A stretch of 64,000 bases of DNA, taken from contig JAIKZD010000032.1 of the NCBI GenBank assembly GCA_024682555.1, positions 1-64,000 of the forward strand, given 5' to 3'. Both the position numbers and the translations under genes were made by a program. Every line of letters begins with the position of its first letter. Positions within the stretch are counted from its first letter, which is position 1. Below, piece by piece: positions 24,117-31,454 of the stretch. The notes below the pieces were generated by a model, which saw nothing but the letters and a program-made list of their open reading frames with translations, was not told the DNA's origin and did no database searches. The DNA is from Lachnospiraceae bacterium. Its GTDB lineage: Bacteria; Bacillota; Clostridia; Lachnospirales; Lachnospiraceae.

Positions 24117-24505
24117 CGGAGGCCGAGCCCGGGAAGCCTGAAAGGAAAGAAGCAAAACGGACTGAGGAAGCGGCGGAGCCTGCAGAAATCAGAGAAGAAT
24201 CCGTTGCGACGTCGCAACAGGATCAGGACATCCCGGCAGGAGTTGAAGAGGCAGAAGAAGCTTCCGGGGCAGCAGTCAAGGAATCTGCAGAAGTCTCTGG
24301 GGCAGCAGTCAAGGAGGAAGTAATTACACCGGAATATATGGAAACAGAGCATGTGGAGCTTACATCGTTCCAGAAGCAGATCATCGATAAACTTCAGCTG
24401 ATCGAGAACATTATAACCGGCATGGAGACCACAAAAGAAAACTGGAACAGGGTCAACGATATGCTCAGAGACACCATAACCCTTATTAACAAGTCAACAT
24501 TCTAA
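23249..24505 (+). CDS. HTH protein resembling ParB/KorB-type DNA-binding proteins
   Basis: A 418-residue protein from the ATG after AAGGAGG; an in-frame upstream ATG (23183) lies within pcfJ and is unlikely. The N-terminal region includes YIGYRLKQIRDSG and a helix-turn-helix AQREYGLSKSTVSRFI, like the central DNA-binding part of ParB/KorB-type proteins. A Glu/Ala-rich linker with two SGAAVKE repeats and the VATSQQ palindrome follows, then a short C-terminal coiled-coil-like segment. It may control replication or transcription, with the palindromes as candidate targets. This is inference. Confidence 0.6.
   Translation: MEEYHQITLNEWQQWREEIRQKLKEAAGNFVYIGYRLKQIRDSGMFDGAADVFEFAQREYGLSKSTVSRFIAVSEKFSDPEQPLLLRKEYELMGSSKLSEMLTLPDNECEMISEQSTVKDIRSLKEFNREAENVINTQETADPDTEKPQNEAESTDQNTAELVENSEKSEIEMSHFEKCIYDFFRDKSLKDAFNLICHSTDVDNAKKAYELINPSGARTHKKGLCFISMLNWDRGVRYKIMTESAPHSLTWEEYFDVIGDMVGMLINAEDITKKDIWSVIYAENGLNTQAEAEPGKPERKEAKRTEEAAEPAEIREESVATSQQDQDIPAGVEEAEEASGAAVKESAEVSGAAVKEEVITPEYMETEHVELTSFQKQIIDKLQLIENIITGMETTKENWNRVNDMLRDTITLINKSTF
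24203..24218. repeat. 16-bp perfect palindrome, copy 2
   Basis: GTTGCGACGTCGCAAC lies inside the HTH-protein gene, in the same reading frame (VATSQQ) as copy 1 at 19260-19275. Confidence 0.8.
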
Positions 24506-24518
24506 GAGGAGCGAGAAC

Positions 24519-24923
24519 ATGAAAAAGAATGAAACCATTGCAAACTTAAAGACGGAGACAGGTTTTTGCAAGTATTGTAAGCAGGGCAGGGCCGTACAGA
24601 TCGGGGAGGATCAGATCTACTCGCAGGCAGATCTGGACAATATAGCATCTTCAGAGTGCACCTGTGATGGTGCAAGACATGCCCAGGAAAAAGAGAACAG
24701 GATCCGCAGAGCCAAAGATGCAATCGATAAGATCACTGTAGATGGAGAGAAGGAAGTCGGCGATTTCCTTAAATCAGCTCTTTCGCTTTTGGCTGATCAT
24801 AAGATAAAAAAGCTTTCCGTGAACATTAACGGCATTGTGACCTATACGGTATTACGCGGAAATGAAGAACAGTTGTCTATGCAGCGGAGGGAGACAATAA
24901 CCGAGGGGGACGAGATTGAGTAA
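24519..24923 (+). CDS. Hypothetical phage protein with zinc-ribbon-like N-terminus
   Basis: A 134-residue protein with CKYCKQGRAVQI and SSECTCDGA near the N-terminus, which could form a Cys4 metal site, then a helical C-terminal half. No family is recognised. It follows GAGGAGCGAG and overlaps the HNH-like gene by eight bases. Confidence 0.6.
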   Translation: MKKNETIANLKTETGFCKYCKQGRAVQIGEDQIYSQADLDNIASSECTCDGARHAQEKENRIRRAKDAIDKITVDGEKEVGDFLKSALSLLADHKIKKLSVNINGIVTYTVLRGNEEQLSMQRRETITEGDEIE

Positions 24924-25227
24924 GTCGATATTACATGATTATAAAAAGTTTGACTGTTATCTCTGCCGGATGTTTGGAGATTATTCCATCAAGGGCGGGA
25001 TGCAGGAGCATCATATCTTCGGCGGACCGAACAGAGGACTTTCGGAAAAGTACGGGCTCAAGGTGAAACTGTGCTTCAAGCATCACGGACAACGGGGTCC
25101 TGATGATGTTCACAGACCGGATCTTAACGGATACAGTGATCTTCTTAAGCAGAAAGGGCAACGGGCTTTCGAGGAAAAATACAGTCATGAGCTGTTCATG
25201 GAAGTCTTCGGAAAGAATTATTTATGA
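24916..25227 (+). CDS. HNH-like zinc-binding protein
   Basis: A 103-residue protein starting at TTG after GAGGGGGA. CYLC, then QEHHIFGGPNR and LCFKHHGQRG form a Cys/His arrangement like small HNH/treble-clef proteins of phages. It may be a nuclease or a recombination accessory protein. It overlaps the previous gene, indicating a continuous early operon. Confidence 0.65.
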   Translation: MSKSILHDYKKFDCYLCRMFGDYSIKGGMQEHHIFGGPNRGLSEKYGLKVKLCFKHHGQRGPDDVHRPDLNGYSDLLKQKGQRAFEEKYSHELFMEVFGKNYL

Positions 25228-25239
25228 GAGGTGAAGAGT

Positions 25240-25749
25240 ATGCAGATGACGAATGAAGAGATCGCAAGATCTTATAGAGAGGCAAAAGACAAAAAGAAGC
25301 AGATCGGGATCCTGGCAGAGCTGAACCTGTGTTCCAGAACAGAGATTGAATACATCCTGAGAGACGAGGGTCTTCATCCCGGATATCAGAGAAAACCGAA
25401 AGAGCCTAAGAAATCGGGAAAGAAAAAGACCGTTATTTCGGAAGATCAGACAAAAGATATTCCCGGGAAGCAGACAAAGAAAACAGATGCTCCCGGGCAG
25501 CAGTTGGAGATCAGCATGACAGAGCTTGATACGGATACCGAAGAGTATCAGCAGGAACTCAGCTTTATCCTCGATCAGAGCATAAACCCAAAGATCAAAA
25601 GATGCGAGGAAAAGATAGAAGAGATCTCAAAGAAGATCCAGGCTCATGAGAAAGAGATCAAGGCACTTCAGAAGAGAACGGCTGTCCATAAGGCCAGGAA
25701 AGATAAACTGGAAGAAATATATAAGGCAATAGCCTCGTATATGGGTTGA
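25240..25749 (+). CDS. Coiled-coil early phage protein
   Basis: The product is 169 residues from the ATG at 25240. A short N-terminal HTH-like segment (EIARSYREAKDKKKQIGILAELN) is followed by a Lys/Pro-rich linker and a C-terminal coiled coil from about residue 100 (KIKRCEEKIEEISKKIQAHEKE). No function is known. An imperfect repeat pair begins over its stop codon. Confidence 0.6.
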   Translation: MQMTNEEIARSYREAKDKKKQIGILAELNLCSRTEIEYILRDEGLHPGYQRKPKEPKKSGKKKTVISEDQTKDIPGKQTKKTDAPGQQLEISMTELDTDTEEYQQELSFILDQSINPKIKRCEEKIEEISKKIQAHEKEIKALQKRTAVHKARKDKLEEIYKAIASYMG

Positions 25750-25829
25750 AACACCGGCTTCTGCTAAAAGAAACTACGTTTTCTATATCTTGCAAACGGT
25801 TGAAACACCATGCAGAAGCAAAAGAAACT
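25745..25829 (+). repeat. Two repeat units with identical flanks and inverted centres
   Basis: Unit 1 (25745-25775) and unit 2 (25799-25829) both read GTTGAAACACC, ten bases, AAAAGAAACT. The central ten bases are GGCTTCTGCT in unit 1 and ATGCAGAAGC in unit 2, sharing GCTTCTGC in opposite orientation. The two centres can pair over 8 bp in RNA. The meaning is unknown; it is either a structured RNA or an inverted segment. Confidence 0.55.
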
Positions 25830-25864
25830 GCTGGGATCAGATATATCACGAAAGTAATGTATAA

Positions 25865-25884
25865 GCCCTGCCATATGGCAGGGC
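25865..25884 (+). promoter_or_regulatory. Perfect hairpin just before a ribosome site
   Basis: GCCCTGCC-ATAT-GGCAGGGC folds into an 8-bp stem that ends two bases before GAAGGAGG of the next gene. It may act as a terminator remnant or control access to the ribosome site. Confidence 0.5.
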
Positions 25885-25899
25885 GGAAGGAGGTAGTAC

Positions 25900-26118
25900 A
25901 TGAGCGGAAGAGATTGCTTTGACTGTGAGTATGCAGAGTATGATGTCGAAGAATACTTCGGTGGTTATAGAGAAAAGATAGTTATTGGCTGCAATTCTCC
26001 GGATGAATGTACTGAGGATAAGGAGAAAGCGGACAGGGTCAGAGGAAACGATATGGGCGATTACCCGGATGTGGTCCAGAACCAGTTCGATAACATGACA
26101 GGATCAATGAATTTGTAA
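25900..26118 (+). CDS. Hypothetical small acidic Cys-rich phage protein
   Basis: A 72-residue protein with CFDCEYAEY and CNSPDEC, which could bind zinc. The ribosome site AAGGAGGT is strong. No family is recognised. Confidence 0.5.
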   Translation: MSGRDCFDCEYAEYDVEEYFGGYREKIVIGCNSPDECTEDKEKADRVRGNDMGDYPDVVQNQFDNMTGSMNL

Positions 26119-26194
26119 GAGGGGAAGATGAATAAATGTTAGTTATCTTTTGGGTGAGGATATAGTTTCAGAGCCACAGGAAGGGAGCGAATGA

Positions 26195-26425
26195 ATGACT
26201 GATTATTATTCTTTACTTACAGGCTATCCCATATATATTGCAACACAGGAATTTCAGCGTAGAAAACACAGAAAGAAACGTATTAACAAGAAGTGGCGAA
26301 AGAGATATGGAACTGTCGAATTGAACAGTATGCCGCACGGAGAAGTAATAATAATGGATAATAGGGTGCTTTGTATGACAAAAAGAACATTCGAGCAGAT
26401 AAGAAAGATAGAAAGTGAGGGATAA
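26195..26425 (+). CDS. Hypothetical AT-rich phage protein, 76 residues
   Basis: The protein has a very basic middle (RRKHRKKRINKKWRKRYG) and a C-terminal helix. The DNA here is clearly more AT-rich than the flanking phage genes, as in recently gained small phage genes. The function is unknown. Confidence 0.5.
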   Translation: MTDYYSLLTGYPIYIATQEFQRRKHRKKRINKKWRKRYGTVELNSMPHGEVIIMDNRVLCMTKRTFEQIRKIESEG

Positions 26426-26428
26426 GGA

Positions 26429-26665
26429 ATGATAGCAGACAAAGCAAAGACAGATACCATTCCAACATGGAAGGCGGAAATAATTGAAAAAGAGCATATC
26501 AAAGAGGTTCTGGATAAGATAAGAGCCGAGATAGAGCAGGTTGTTTGGGAAGATGTTGTTGTTAGTCTTGATGAAACGAATGAAATAAGAATACCACGTC
26601 TTGACCCCGATGATGTGTTTGAGATTATTGATAAGTATAGAGAGGATGGTGACGCAAATGGGTGA
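26429..26665 (+). CDS. Hypothetical phage protein, 78 residues
   Basis: An acidic, mostly helical protein starting after GTGAGGGATAAGG. It overlaps the next tiny membrane-protein gene by eight bases. No family is recognised. Confidence 0.55.
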   Translation: MIADKAKTDTIPTWKAEIIEKEHIKEVLDKIRAEIEQVVWEDVVVSLDETNEIRIPRLDPDDVFEIIDKYREDGDANG

Positions 26666-26768
26666 TATTGGGTACATTATCGGAATAGCAATAGCCGGAT
26701 GCTTAATGCTTATTAGCTTAATAATCTTTGGGATCTATTTACTCTGGGAAAGGAGAAGGAAGAAATGA
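26658..26768 (+). CDS. Tiny single-TM protein, 36 residues
   Basis: One hydrophobic helix (YIIGIAIAGCLMLISLIIFG) with a basic tail WERRRKK. It overlaps both neighbours (8 bases upstream, ATGA downstream), which supports translation. The function is unknown. Confidence 0.5.
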   Translation: MGDIGYIIGIAIAGCLMLISLIIFGIYLLWERRRKK

Positions 26769-26983
26769 CAGAAGAGCTTTACGATCTATACAAACGAGAT
26801 CCTGATTTTAAGCGCTACGTGGATGTCTGGTGTGCTACTCACAACCTCAGCATATTCGAAGCATTCAAGATGAAGATTTTGCAAGAATACGGGGATTGGA
26901 GAAGGGAAAGGCTCACACCGGATTGTAATTTACAGATGGGAGAGAATAATTATAATGGCAATTATGACCAGAAAAAAGCTTGA
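26765..26983 (+). CDS. Hypothetical phage protein, 72 residues
   Basis: A short helical protein (ELYDLYKRDPDFKRYVDVW) overlapping the tiny membrane gene by four bases and the late regulator by 29. Similar short proteins lie before DUF1492-type regulators in clostridial phages. The function is unknown. Confidence 0.55.
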   Translation: MTEELYDLYKRDPDFKRYVDVWCATHNLSIFEAFKMKILQEYGDWRRERLTPDCNLQMGENNYNGNYDQKKA

Positions 26984-27368
26984 AAAGCTGTATTATTTAA
27001 AAAAAGAATTGAGGATGTGGGAAAAGAGAAAGGCCGAGCTTCAGGCTGATATTGCATTGTCGTTGCCGTCACCGGACGGAATGCCACACTCACGAACTAA
27101 CAATATAGACAATCCCACGCAGAGAAAAGCCATTAAGCTGGCAGAGGCGGATAAACATATACAGGCTCAGATCCTCCGGATAAAAAAGGCAACAAGGGAG
27201 ATAGAACAGTTCATAATGACCATTGATGATCCGGAGACGAGAATGATCGTTGAGTATAGATGTGTTTACAATATGCATTGGGATATAATTGGCGACAAAG
27301 CTGGATACAGCGAGAGGCAATGCAAAAGAAAGTACAAAGCCCTTTTGGATACACTAAAACACACTTGA
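26955..27368 (+). CDS. ArpU/DUF1492-like late gene regulator
   Basis: A 137-residue protein with an N-terminal coiled coil (LEKLYYLKKELRMWEKRKAELQ) and a C-terminal sigma-70-region-4-like helix-turn-helix (RCVYNMHWDIIGDKAGYSERQCKRKYKALL). ArpU/RinA-type proteins at this position switch on packaging and structural genes. The tandem TGTCCC repeats directly after the gene are its likely target. Confidence 0.75.
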   Translation: MAIMTRKKLEKLYYLKKELRMWEKRKAELQADIALSLPSPDGMPHSRTNNIDNPTQRKAIKLAEADKHIQAQILRIKKATREIEQFIMTIDDPETRMIVEYRCVYNMHWDIIGDKAGYSERQCKRKYKALLDTLKHT

Positions 27369-27375
27369 TAAAAAG

Positions 27376-27416
27376 ATGTCCCGAAATGTCCCGAATAGGT
27401 GTGTTATTATAGTAGC
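27376..27416 (+). promoter_or_regulatory. Probable late promoter with tandem TGTCCC repeats
   Basis: GATGTCCCGAAATGTCCCGA holds two TGTCCCGAA units 10 bp apart; about 9 bases later follows TATTATAGT, a -10-like element. A phage activator binding directly repeated sites at one-turn spacing before a -10 fits the neighbouring ArpU-like gene. Confidence 0.6.
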
Positions 27417-27419
27417 GTG

Positions 27420-27465
27420 AAAGAGTCAGGGATAACAGGATAGTTGTCCGGGCTCTTTTATTTTG
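27420..27465 (+). terminator. Hairpin with T-rich tail after the late promoter
   Basis: AAGAGTC-A-GGGATAAC pairs with GTTGTCC-G-GGCTCTT around a six-base loop, followed by TTATTTT. Placed about 40 bases after the putative late promoter it looks like an early terminator that late transcription must pass, or a short regulatory RNA end. Confidence 0.65.
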
Positions 27466-27761
27466 GGATAATATCTCCCTTTCGATAGAAGGATGTTGAT
27501 GATCCCGGGGTTTAGTACTGAGGCAGCAAAATAAAAACACCCCTCCCCTCCTCCTCTTGGGTAGGGGTAATCCCGTTCAGGGGCAAAAGCAGTACTCTTA
27601 TTTGAGCGTTCGATGCAGGCACAATTGCTTGGATTGGAGATACTTCACCTCCCCTGTTTTTTTTCATACCCTCCCCTGCTTGCTTTGTACTTATCCCCGG
27701 GGCCTTCTATGATATCTCTTTCTCCACAGCTGAAAGCAAAGGAAGAAGCGGATAAGAGAAG
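27466..27761 (+). other. Non-coding stretch before the packaging genes
   Basis: About 300 bp without a convincing gene. It is rich in C-runs (CCCCTCCCCTCCTCC; CCTCCCCTGTT and CCTCCCCTGCTT), so the minus strand has closely spaced G-runs that might form a G-quadruplex. It could belong to the packaging initiation region. A 74-codon ORF at 27613 lacks a ribosome site and is not annotated. Confidence 0.5.
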
Positions 27762-28124
27762 ATGCAGAAGATTTACCGTCCGGATCGTGAAGGACCAAGA
27801 AGATCCGAATTTGAAAAGAATAAAAAGAAGATCCTGATGTCCCAGTCAATATGTGGGATATGTGGCAAGCCTGTTGATAAGTCACTGAAGTTTCCGAATC
27901 CAATGAGCGCAGCAATAGATCATATTATTCCGGTTGACAAAGGTGGCGATCCTTCAAACATAGGTAACCTTCAGCTCACGCATTTGTACTGTAACAGACA
28001 GAAAAGCGACAAGATCATGGCTGACACGACGACGACATCAGCAACAAAGGTTTTTAACAACAGGGATCTTCCGCTTTCAATAGATTGGACCAAATACCGT
28101 AGCGATGTCGAGACGGGGGAGTAG
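27762..28124 (+). CDS. HNH endonuclease of the packaging module
   Basis: A 120-residue HNH protein: CGICGKPVD zinc-binding pair, the DHIIPVDKGGDPSNIGNLQLTH core with catalytic His, and CNRQKSDK. HNH genes next to terminase genes are typical of cos-type HK97-like phages, where the HNH protein helps the large terminase cut at cos. Confidence 0.9.
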   Translation: MQKIYRPDREGPRRSEFEKNKKKILMSQSICGICGKPVDKSLKFPNPMSAAIDHIIPVDKGGDPSNIGNLQLTHLYCNRQKSDKIMADTTTTSATKVFNNRDLPLSIDWTKYRSDVETGE

Positions 28125-28227
28125 CACCCCCCACCTCCCCCGGCCGCCAATCCCCGCCGTCACTGTACAAAAAAACACACCTCGCGCGCGAGAAATTTTT
28201 TTTTGAAAGAGGAAATTCTTTATTTAT
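28125..28227. other. Candidate cos region
   Basis: A strongly GC-rich segment (CCCCCCACCTCCCCCGGCCG) is followed by the perfect palindrome CTCGCGCGCGAG (28181-28192) and a run of nine Ts. GC-rich, palindromic DNA between HNH and small terminase is where cos sites lie in related phages. The cut position cannot be seen. Confidence 0.55.
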
Positions 28228-28671
28228 ATGACGAAAGCGCAAATCAGGAAGAATTTAATCAGAAAACGCAGCAAGGATGAGGGTTACAGCCCTGAAACCG
28301 ACCCGACACTCGACTGTGACGTTTTGACCCTGTTTTGGACCCATAAAACCACAGAAAAGATGAAAAATTTAGGGACATATCTCCCTGAATTTGATGATGA
28401 GATAAAACGGTATGCCGGATATCTTGCCGATTATGAACTGCTCTCCCCTAAGATCAAAGGACCGGATGATATGGTTTGCAAGTCGGCAGCAGACACAGAA
28501 AAGACATCTCCGCTAGTAAGGATCATTGAGAACCTGCGCAAGGACATCATGATGGAAGAAGACAAGCTCCTGCTTACAGCAAGAGAGTATTACAAACTCT
28601 TCCCACCGGAAGGGTCGGGAGATGACAAGGTTGAGAAGCTTCAGAGCATTCTTGAAAAGATAAAGGAATAA
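28228..28671 (+). CDS. terS: Terminase small subunit, P27 family
   Basis: A 147-residue protein of the P27-like small terminase group, with a helical body and the conserved SPLVRIIENLRKDIMMEEDKL stretch near residues 95-115. It recognises the packaging site and guides the large subunit. It starts 103 bp after the HNH gene and three bases before the portal. Confidence 0.83.
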   Translation: MTKAQIRKNLIRKRSKDEGYSPETDPTLDCDVLTLFWTHKTTEKMKNLGTYLPEFDDEIKRYAGYLADYELLSPKIKGPDDMVCKSAADTEKTSPLVRIIENLRKDIMMEEDKLLLTAREYYKLFPPEGSGDDKVEKLQSILEKIKE

Positions 28672-28674
28672 GAC

Positions 28675-29889
28675 ATGGCAGAGCTGAAAGGAATTGGATA
28701 CTTAAAAACCAAGCTGGAAAATAAGCGCCCCAGAGTAGAACTCCGGTATGCGTACTACGAGCAGAAGCACAGAGCAAGAGATTTCGGAATATCGACACCG
28801 GAGGATCTGATGGCCTTAAGATACACGAACGGATGGTGTACCAAAGCGGTCGATGTGCTCGCTGACAGACTGCAATTTGCAGGGTGGAGAGAAGATAACT
28901 TCGATCTTGCCGGGATATTCAACATGAATAATCCGGACGTACTGTTTAATTCGGCAATTTTGTCAGCTCTGATATCCTCGTGCTGCTTTATCGTAGTGTC
29001 TCCAAGCGGATCTGATATCCCGAGACTTCAGGTGATAGACGGAGGTAATGCCACAGGTGTTATAGATGAATTCACAGGACTCCTTCAGGAAGGCTATGCC
29101 GTACTTGAACGTGATGACAATAAGCAAGTGACCAGGGATGCGTATTTTACACCGGATGAGACTATTTATTATGATCACGGGCAGGAAGTTCAGAGAGTAC
29201 AAAACCCTTCTCCTTATCCGCTTCTTGCTCCGGTAATATACAGGCCCGATGCAATGCGACCTTTCGGACATTCCAGGATATCAAGGAAGGCAATGGAACT
29301 CTCTGATATGGCAGCAAGAACGCTTAAGAGAGCTGAGATATCGGCTGAGTATTATTCCATTCCTCAGAAGTATGTTACCGGTCTCTCCGAGGATGCCGAA
29401 CCGATGGATAAGTGGAAGGCAAGTGCATCCTCAATGCTGTCATTCACTAAGGATGAAGAGGGTGAAAGCCCTAAACTCGGACAGTTCAATGCAGGGTCTC
29501 CCACACCGTTCAATGAACAGTTGACGATGCTTGCCGGAGAGTTCTGCAGAGAGACTGGACTTGCAATGTCCGACATGATCATAAACACGGCGAATCCCAC
29601 AAGTTCCGATGCCATCAGGGCAGAGCATGAAGTAATGAGGCTAACCGCAAGAAAGGCACAGGAGTGTTTCGGATCCTCATTCCTGAATGCCGGATACCTC
29701 GCAGCATGTCTCAGAGATGATTATCCGTATGAGCGTGAACAGCTGTATCTTACACATGCGGCATGGAATCCAATCTTTGAACCGGACGCCACTCAGATCG
29801 GAGCTTTAGGAGATGCGATTTTAAAATTAAACCAGGCACAGCCCGGTTATTTGGATGAGGACAAGATACACGACCTCTTAGGGATGTAA
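28675..29889 (+). CDS. Phage portal protein
   Basis: A 404-residue portal of the SPP1 gp6-like/HK97-like class: an N-terminal wing with MALRYTNGWCTKAVDVLADRL, a central clip/stem and a C-terminal crown. The dodecameric ring at the head vertex is the DNA channel and terminase docking site. It is located between small terminase and the MuF protein, with the large terminase displaced downstream. Confidence 0.85.
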   Translation: MAELKGIGYLKTKLENKRPRVELRYAYYEQKHRARDFGISTPEDLMALRYTNGWCTKAVDVLADRLQFAGWREDNFDLAGIFNMNNPDVLFNSAILSALISSCCFIVVSPSGSDIPRLQVIDGGNATGVIDEFTGLLQEGYAVLERDDNKQVTRDAYFTPDETIYYDHGQEVQRVQNPSPYPLLAPVIYRPDAMRPFGHSRISRKAMELSDMAARTLKRAEISAEYYSIPQKYVTGLSEDAEPMDKWKASASSMLSFTKDEEGESPKLGQFNAGSPTPFNEQLTMLAGEFCRETGLAMSDMIINTANPTSSDAIRAEHEVMRLTARKAQECFGSSFLNAGYLAACLRDDYPYEREQLYLTHAAWNPIFEPDATQIGALGDAILKLNQAQPGYLDEDKIHDLLGM

Positions 29890-29892
29890 TAT

Positions 29893-31218
29893 ATGACTGA
29901 CATAGCACCGGAATTACTGGAAAAAGTGCAGAAAAACTTTGAGGAGCTGACCGCAGAGCTCAGAGAAGAGATAAAACAGGGAGTCAGAAGCTACGAAGAG
30001 GCTTATGATTATGCTAAGAGGATAGGGGAAGCACTTTCAAGATCGCTCGGTGTCAATATAACCCCGGAAATACTTCCGGATGGAAAGATGTATTACAACA
30101 TAGCCGATAAAGTGGTGCGCCCGATGCTTCATGCTGAACATGAGTTAACTTCAGCGGCCGCAGTCAGTGCGCAGAAATCTGCCAACAAAGCAGCAGGCAT
30201 CGGTATAAGACCTTTAGAAGCAAAATTTGACGATGACAGAGCACAGGGCATTATAGATAGGGTATCTTCACAGCCGTTTGAAGAGATAAAGTGGATTCTG
30301 GATGAGCCTGTGAAGACTTTTTCGAAGAGCGTGGTCGATCAGACTCTCGAAAAGAATGTCGAGTTCCAGGGAAAGAGCGGTCTTCACCCAAAGATCAGGC
30401 GCACAGCTTTCGGAGATGCCTGTCCGTGGTGTCAGGCCGTGGCCGGTACCTACTCATATCCGAACGTTCCAAAGGATGTATACCGGAGACATGCAAATTG
30501 CGATTGTGTCGTGGAATATATTGACGGCGGGAAAATACAGGATGTTTGGTCGAAAAAATTGATAAATCCCGAAGACCGTGTTAAAATGATGCCAGAGAGT
30601 ACAGTTCGCAAGCTCGATCCACATCAACTTCAAGCAACCTTGCAAGCTGCGCAAGATGCCAGAAATGTATCAATACCGGCTGAAGTTGATGGCAACTTTG
30701 ATGATTTTGCCGCATTATCTATTACCGAGAATGAAGCAAAAGAACTCAGGGCATTACGAGAACTTTCACAGAATTCAGCTTATGAGTATGCTACTGTTAT
30801 ATACAGTGATCACATAGAGCAAGGGAAAACAAGCGGATTAAGTGACAAAGTACAGATTGAAATTTCAGCAGAAGACGGAAATGGAATCAAGTTATTCCAC
30901 AGTCATACGAATGTAACACCACTATCGCGAGAAGACTTCAGTTTTCTGTGCAATAGTCAGGTTGACGAAATTGGAAACATTGCCATCAACGGCGATATAT
31001 TTATATGCCGAGTGGGCACTGGTGTCAGACCAACCAAAGAAGAATTTTACGATGAAACCGATATAATAGCATCAGAGGTTGATATCGACATACAAAGTCA
31101 TCCAATGTTTGAACAATGGACACCGGAAGAAAGAAACTATATGGCTATCAGAGAACAGGCATACAGAATAGCCAGACATTACGAGTGGGAACTGGAAGGA
31201 GGACGTGAAGATGAATAA
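29893..31218 (+). CDS. MuF head-morphogenesis protein with C-terminal JAB-like toxin-type domain
   Basis: A 441-residue protein with two parts. Residues 1 to about 225 are a Mu-F/SPP1-gp7-type minor head domain with the Cys/His site ACPWCQAVAG...RRHANCDCVVEY (Cys177, Cys180, His200, Cys203, Cys205). After a linker, residues about 285-380 contain LFHSHTNVTPLSRED: His336, His338, Ser345 and Asp348 fit the HxH...SxxD zinc site of JAB/JAMM-like domains, followed by GNIAINGDIFICRV. MuF proteins of Bacillota phages are known carriers of polymorphic toxin domains. The C-terminal part would be delivered with the DNA. The target is unknown. Confidence 0.75.
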   Translation: MTDIAPELLEKVQKNFEELTAELREEIKQGVRSYEEAYDYAKRIGEALSRSLGVNITPEILPDGKMYYNIADKVVRPMLHAEHELTSAAAVSAQKSANKAAGIGIRPLEAKFDDDRAQGIIDRVSSQPFEEIKWILDEPVKTFSKSVVDQTLEKNVEFQGKSGLHPKIRRTAFGDACPWCQAVAGTYSYPNVPKDVYRRHANCDCVVEYIDGGKIQDVWSKKLINPEDRVKMMPESTVRKLDPHQLQATLQAAQDARNVSIPAEVDGNFDDFAALSITENEAKELRALRELSQNSAYEYATVIYSDHIEQGKTSGLSDKVQIEISAEDGNGIKLFHSHTNVTPLSREDFSFLCNSQVDEIGNIAINGDIFICRVGTGVRPTKEEFYDETDIIASEVDIDIQSHPMFEQWTPEERNYMAIREQAYRIARHYEWELEGGREDE

Positions 31219-31396
31219 ATATAGCAAGTTTTTTAAGAGCGGCATGTCCTCTAACGAGGCCAGGCTGAAACTCTTTACAATGATCAACAGGATTCCAAAA
31301 GCGGAACGGGGCGAATTGAATGAAGCCTATCTCGAAGCAAAGAAGGAAATTGCTAAGAGAGAAAGAGTAGAGAATGCCGGATATTTAACTGAATAA
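31211..31396 (+). CDS. Small protein after the MuF toxin, candidate immunity or accessory protein
   Basis: A 61-residue, highly helical basic protein, overlapping the MuF stop by eight bases (ATGAATAA). A different small ORF follows the second MuF stub at 47955 in the same way, starting with the same MNK. The coupling and variability suggest a partner of the variable C-terminal domain, but no immunity family is recognised. Confidence 0.5.
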   Translation: MNKYSKFFKSGMSSNEARLKLFTMINRIPKAERGELNEAYLEAKKEIAKRERVENAGYLTE

Positions 31397-31407
31397 CAAA
31401 CTTCCAA

Positions 31408-31434
31408 AAGCATCGGAGACCCCGGTGCTTTTAT
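31408..31434 (+). terminator. Hairpin after the MuF module
   Basis: AAAGCATCGG and CCGGTGCTTTT pair with one mismatch around a short GAGACC-type loop, ending in TTTTATT. A nearly identical hairpin occurs at 48137-48164 after the second MuF stub, showing the two regions are homologous. Confidence 0.65.
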
Positions 31435-31454
31435 TATGCCCAAAGGAGAACACA

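Noticed and set aside
25745..25829. CRISPR array
   Set aside because: Only two units are present, with 23-bp spacing and non-identical centres; there are no cas genes in the window.
26213..26677. 154-codon minus-strand ORF in the AT-rich early region
   Set aside because: The plus-strand genes here have overlapping starts and ribosome sites; the minus ORF is a Phe/Ser/Leu-rich shadow.
27613..27837. 74-codon ORF before the HNH gene
   Set aside because: It has no ribosome site, lies in C-rich non-coding sequence and overlaps the HNH gene in another frame; the HNH frame is clearly the real one.
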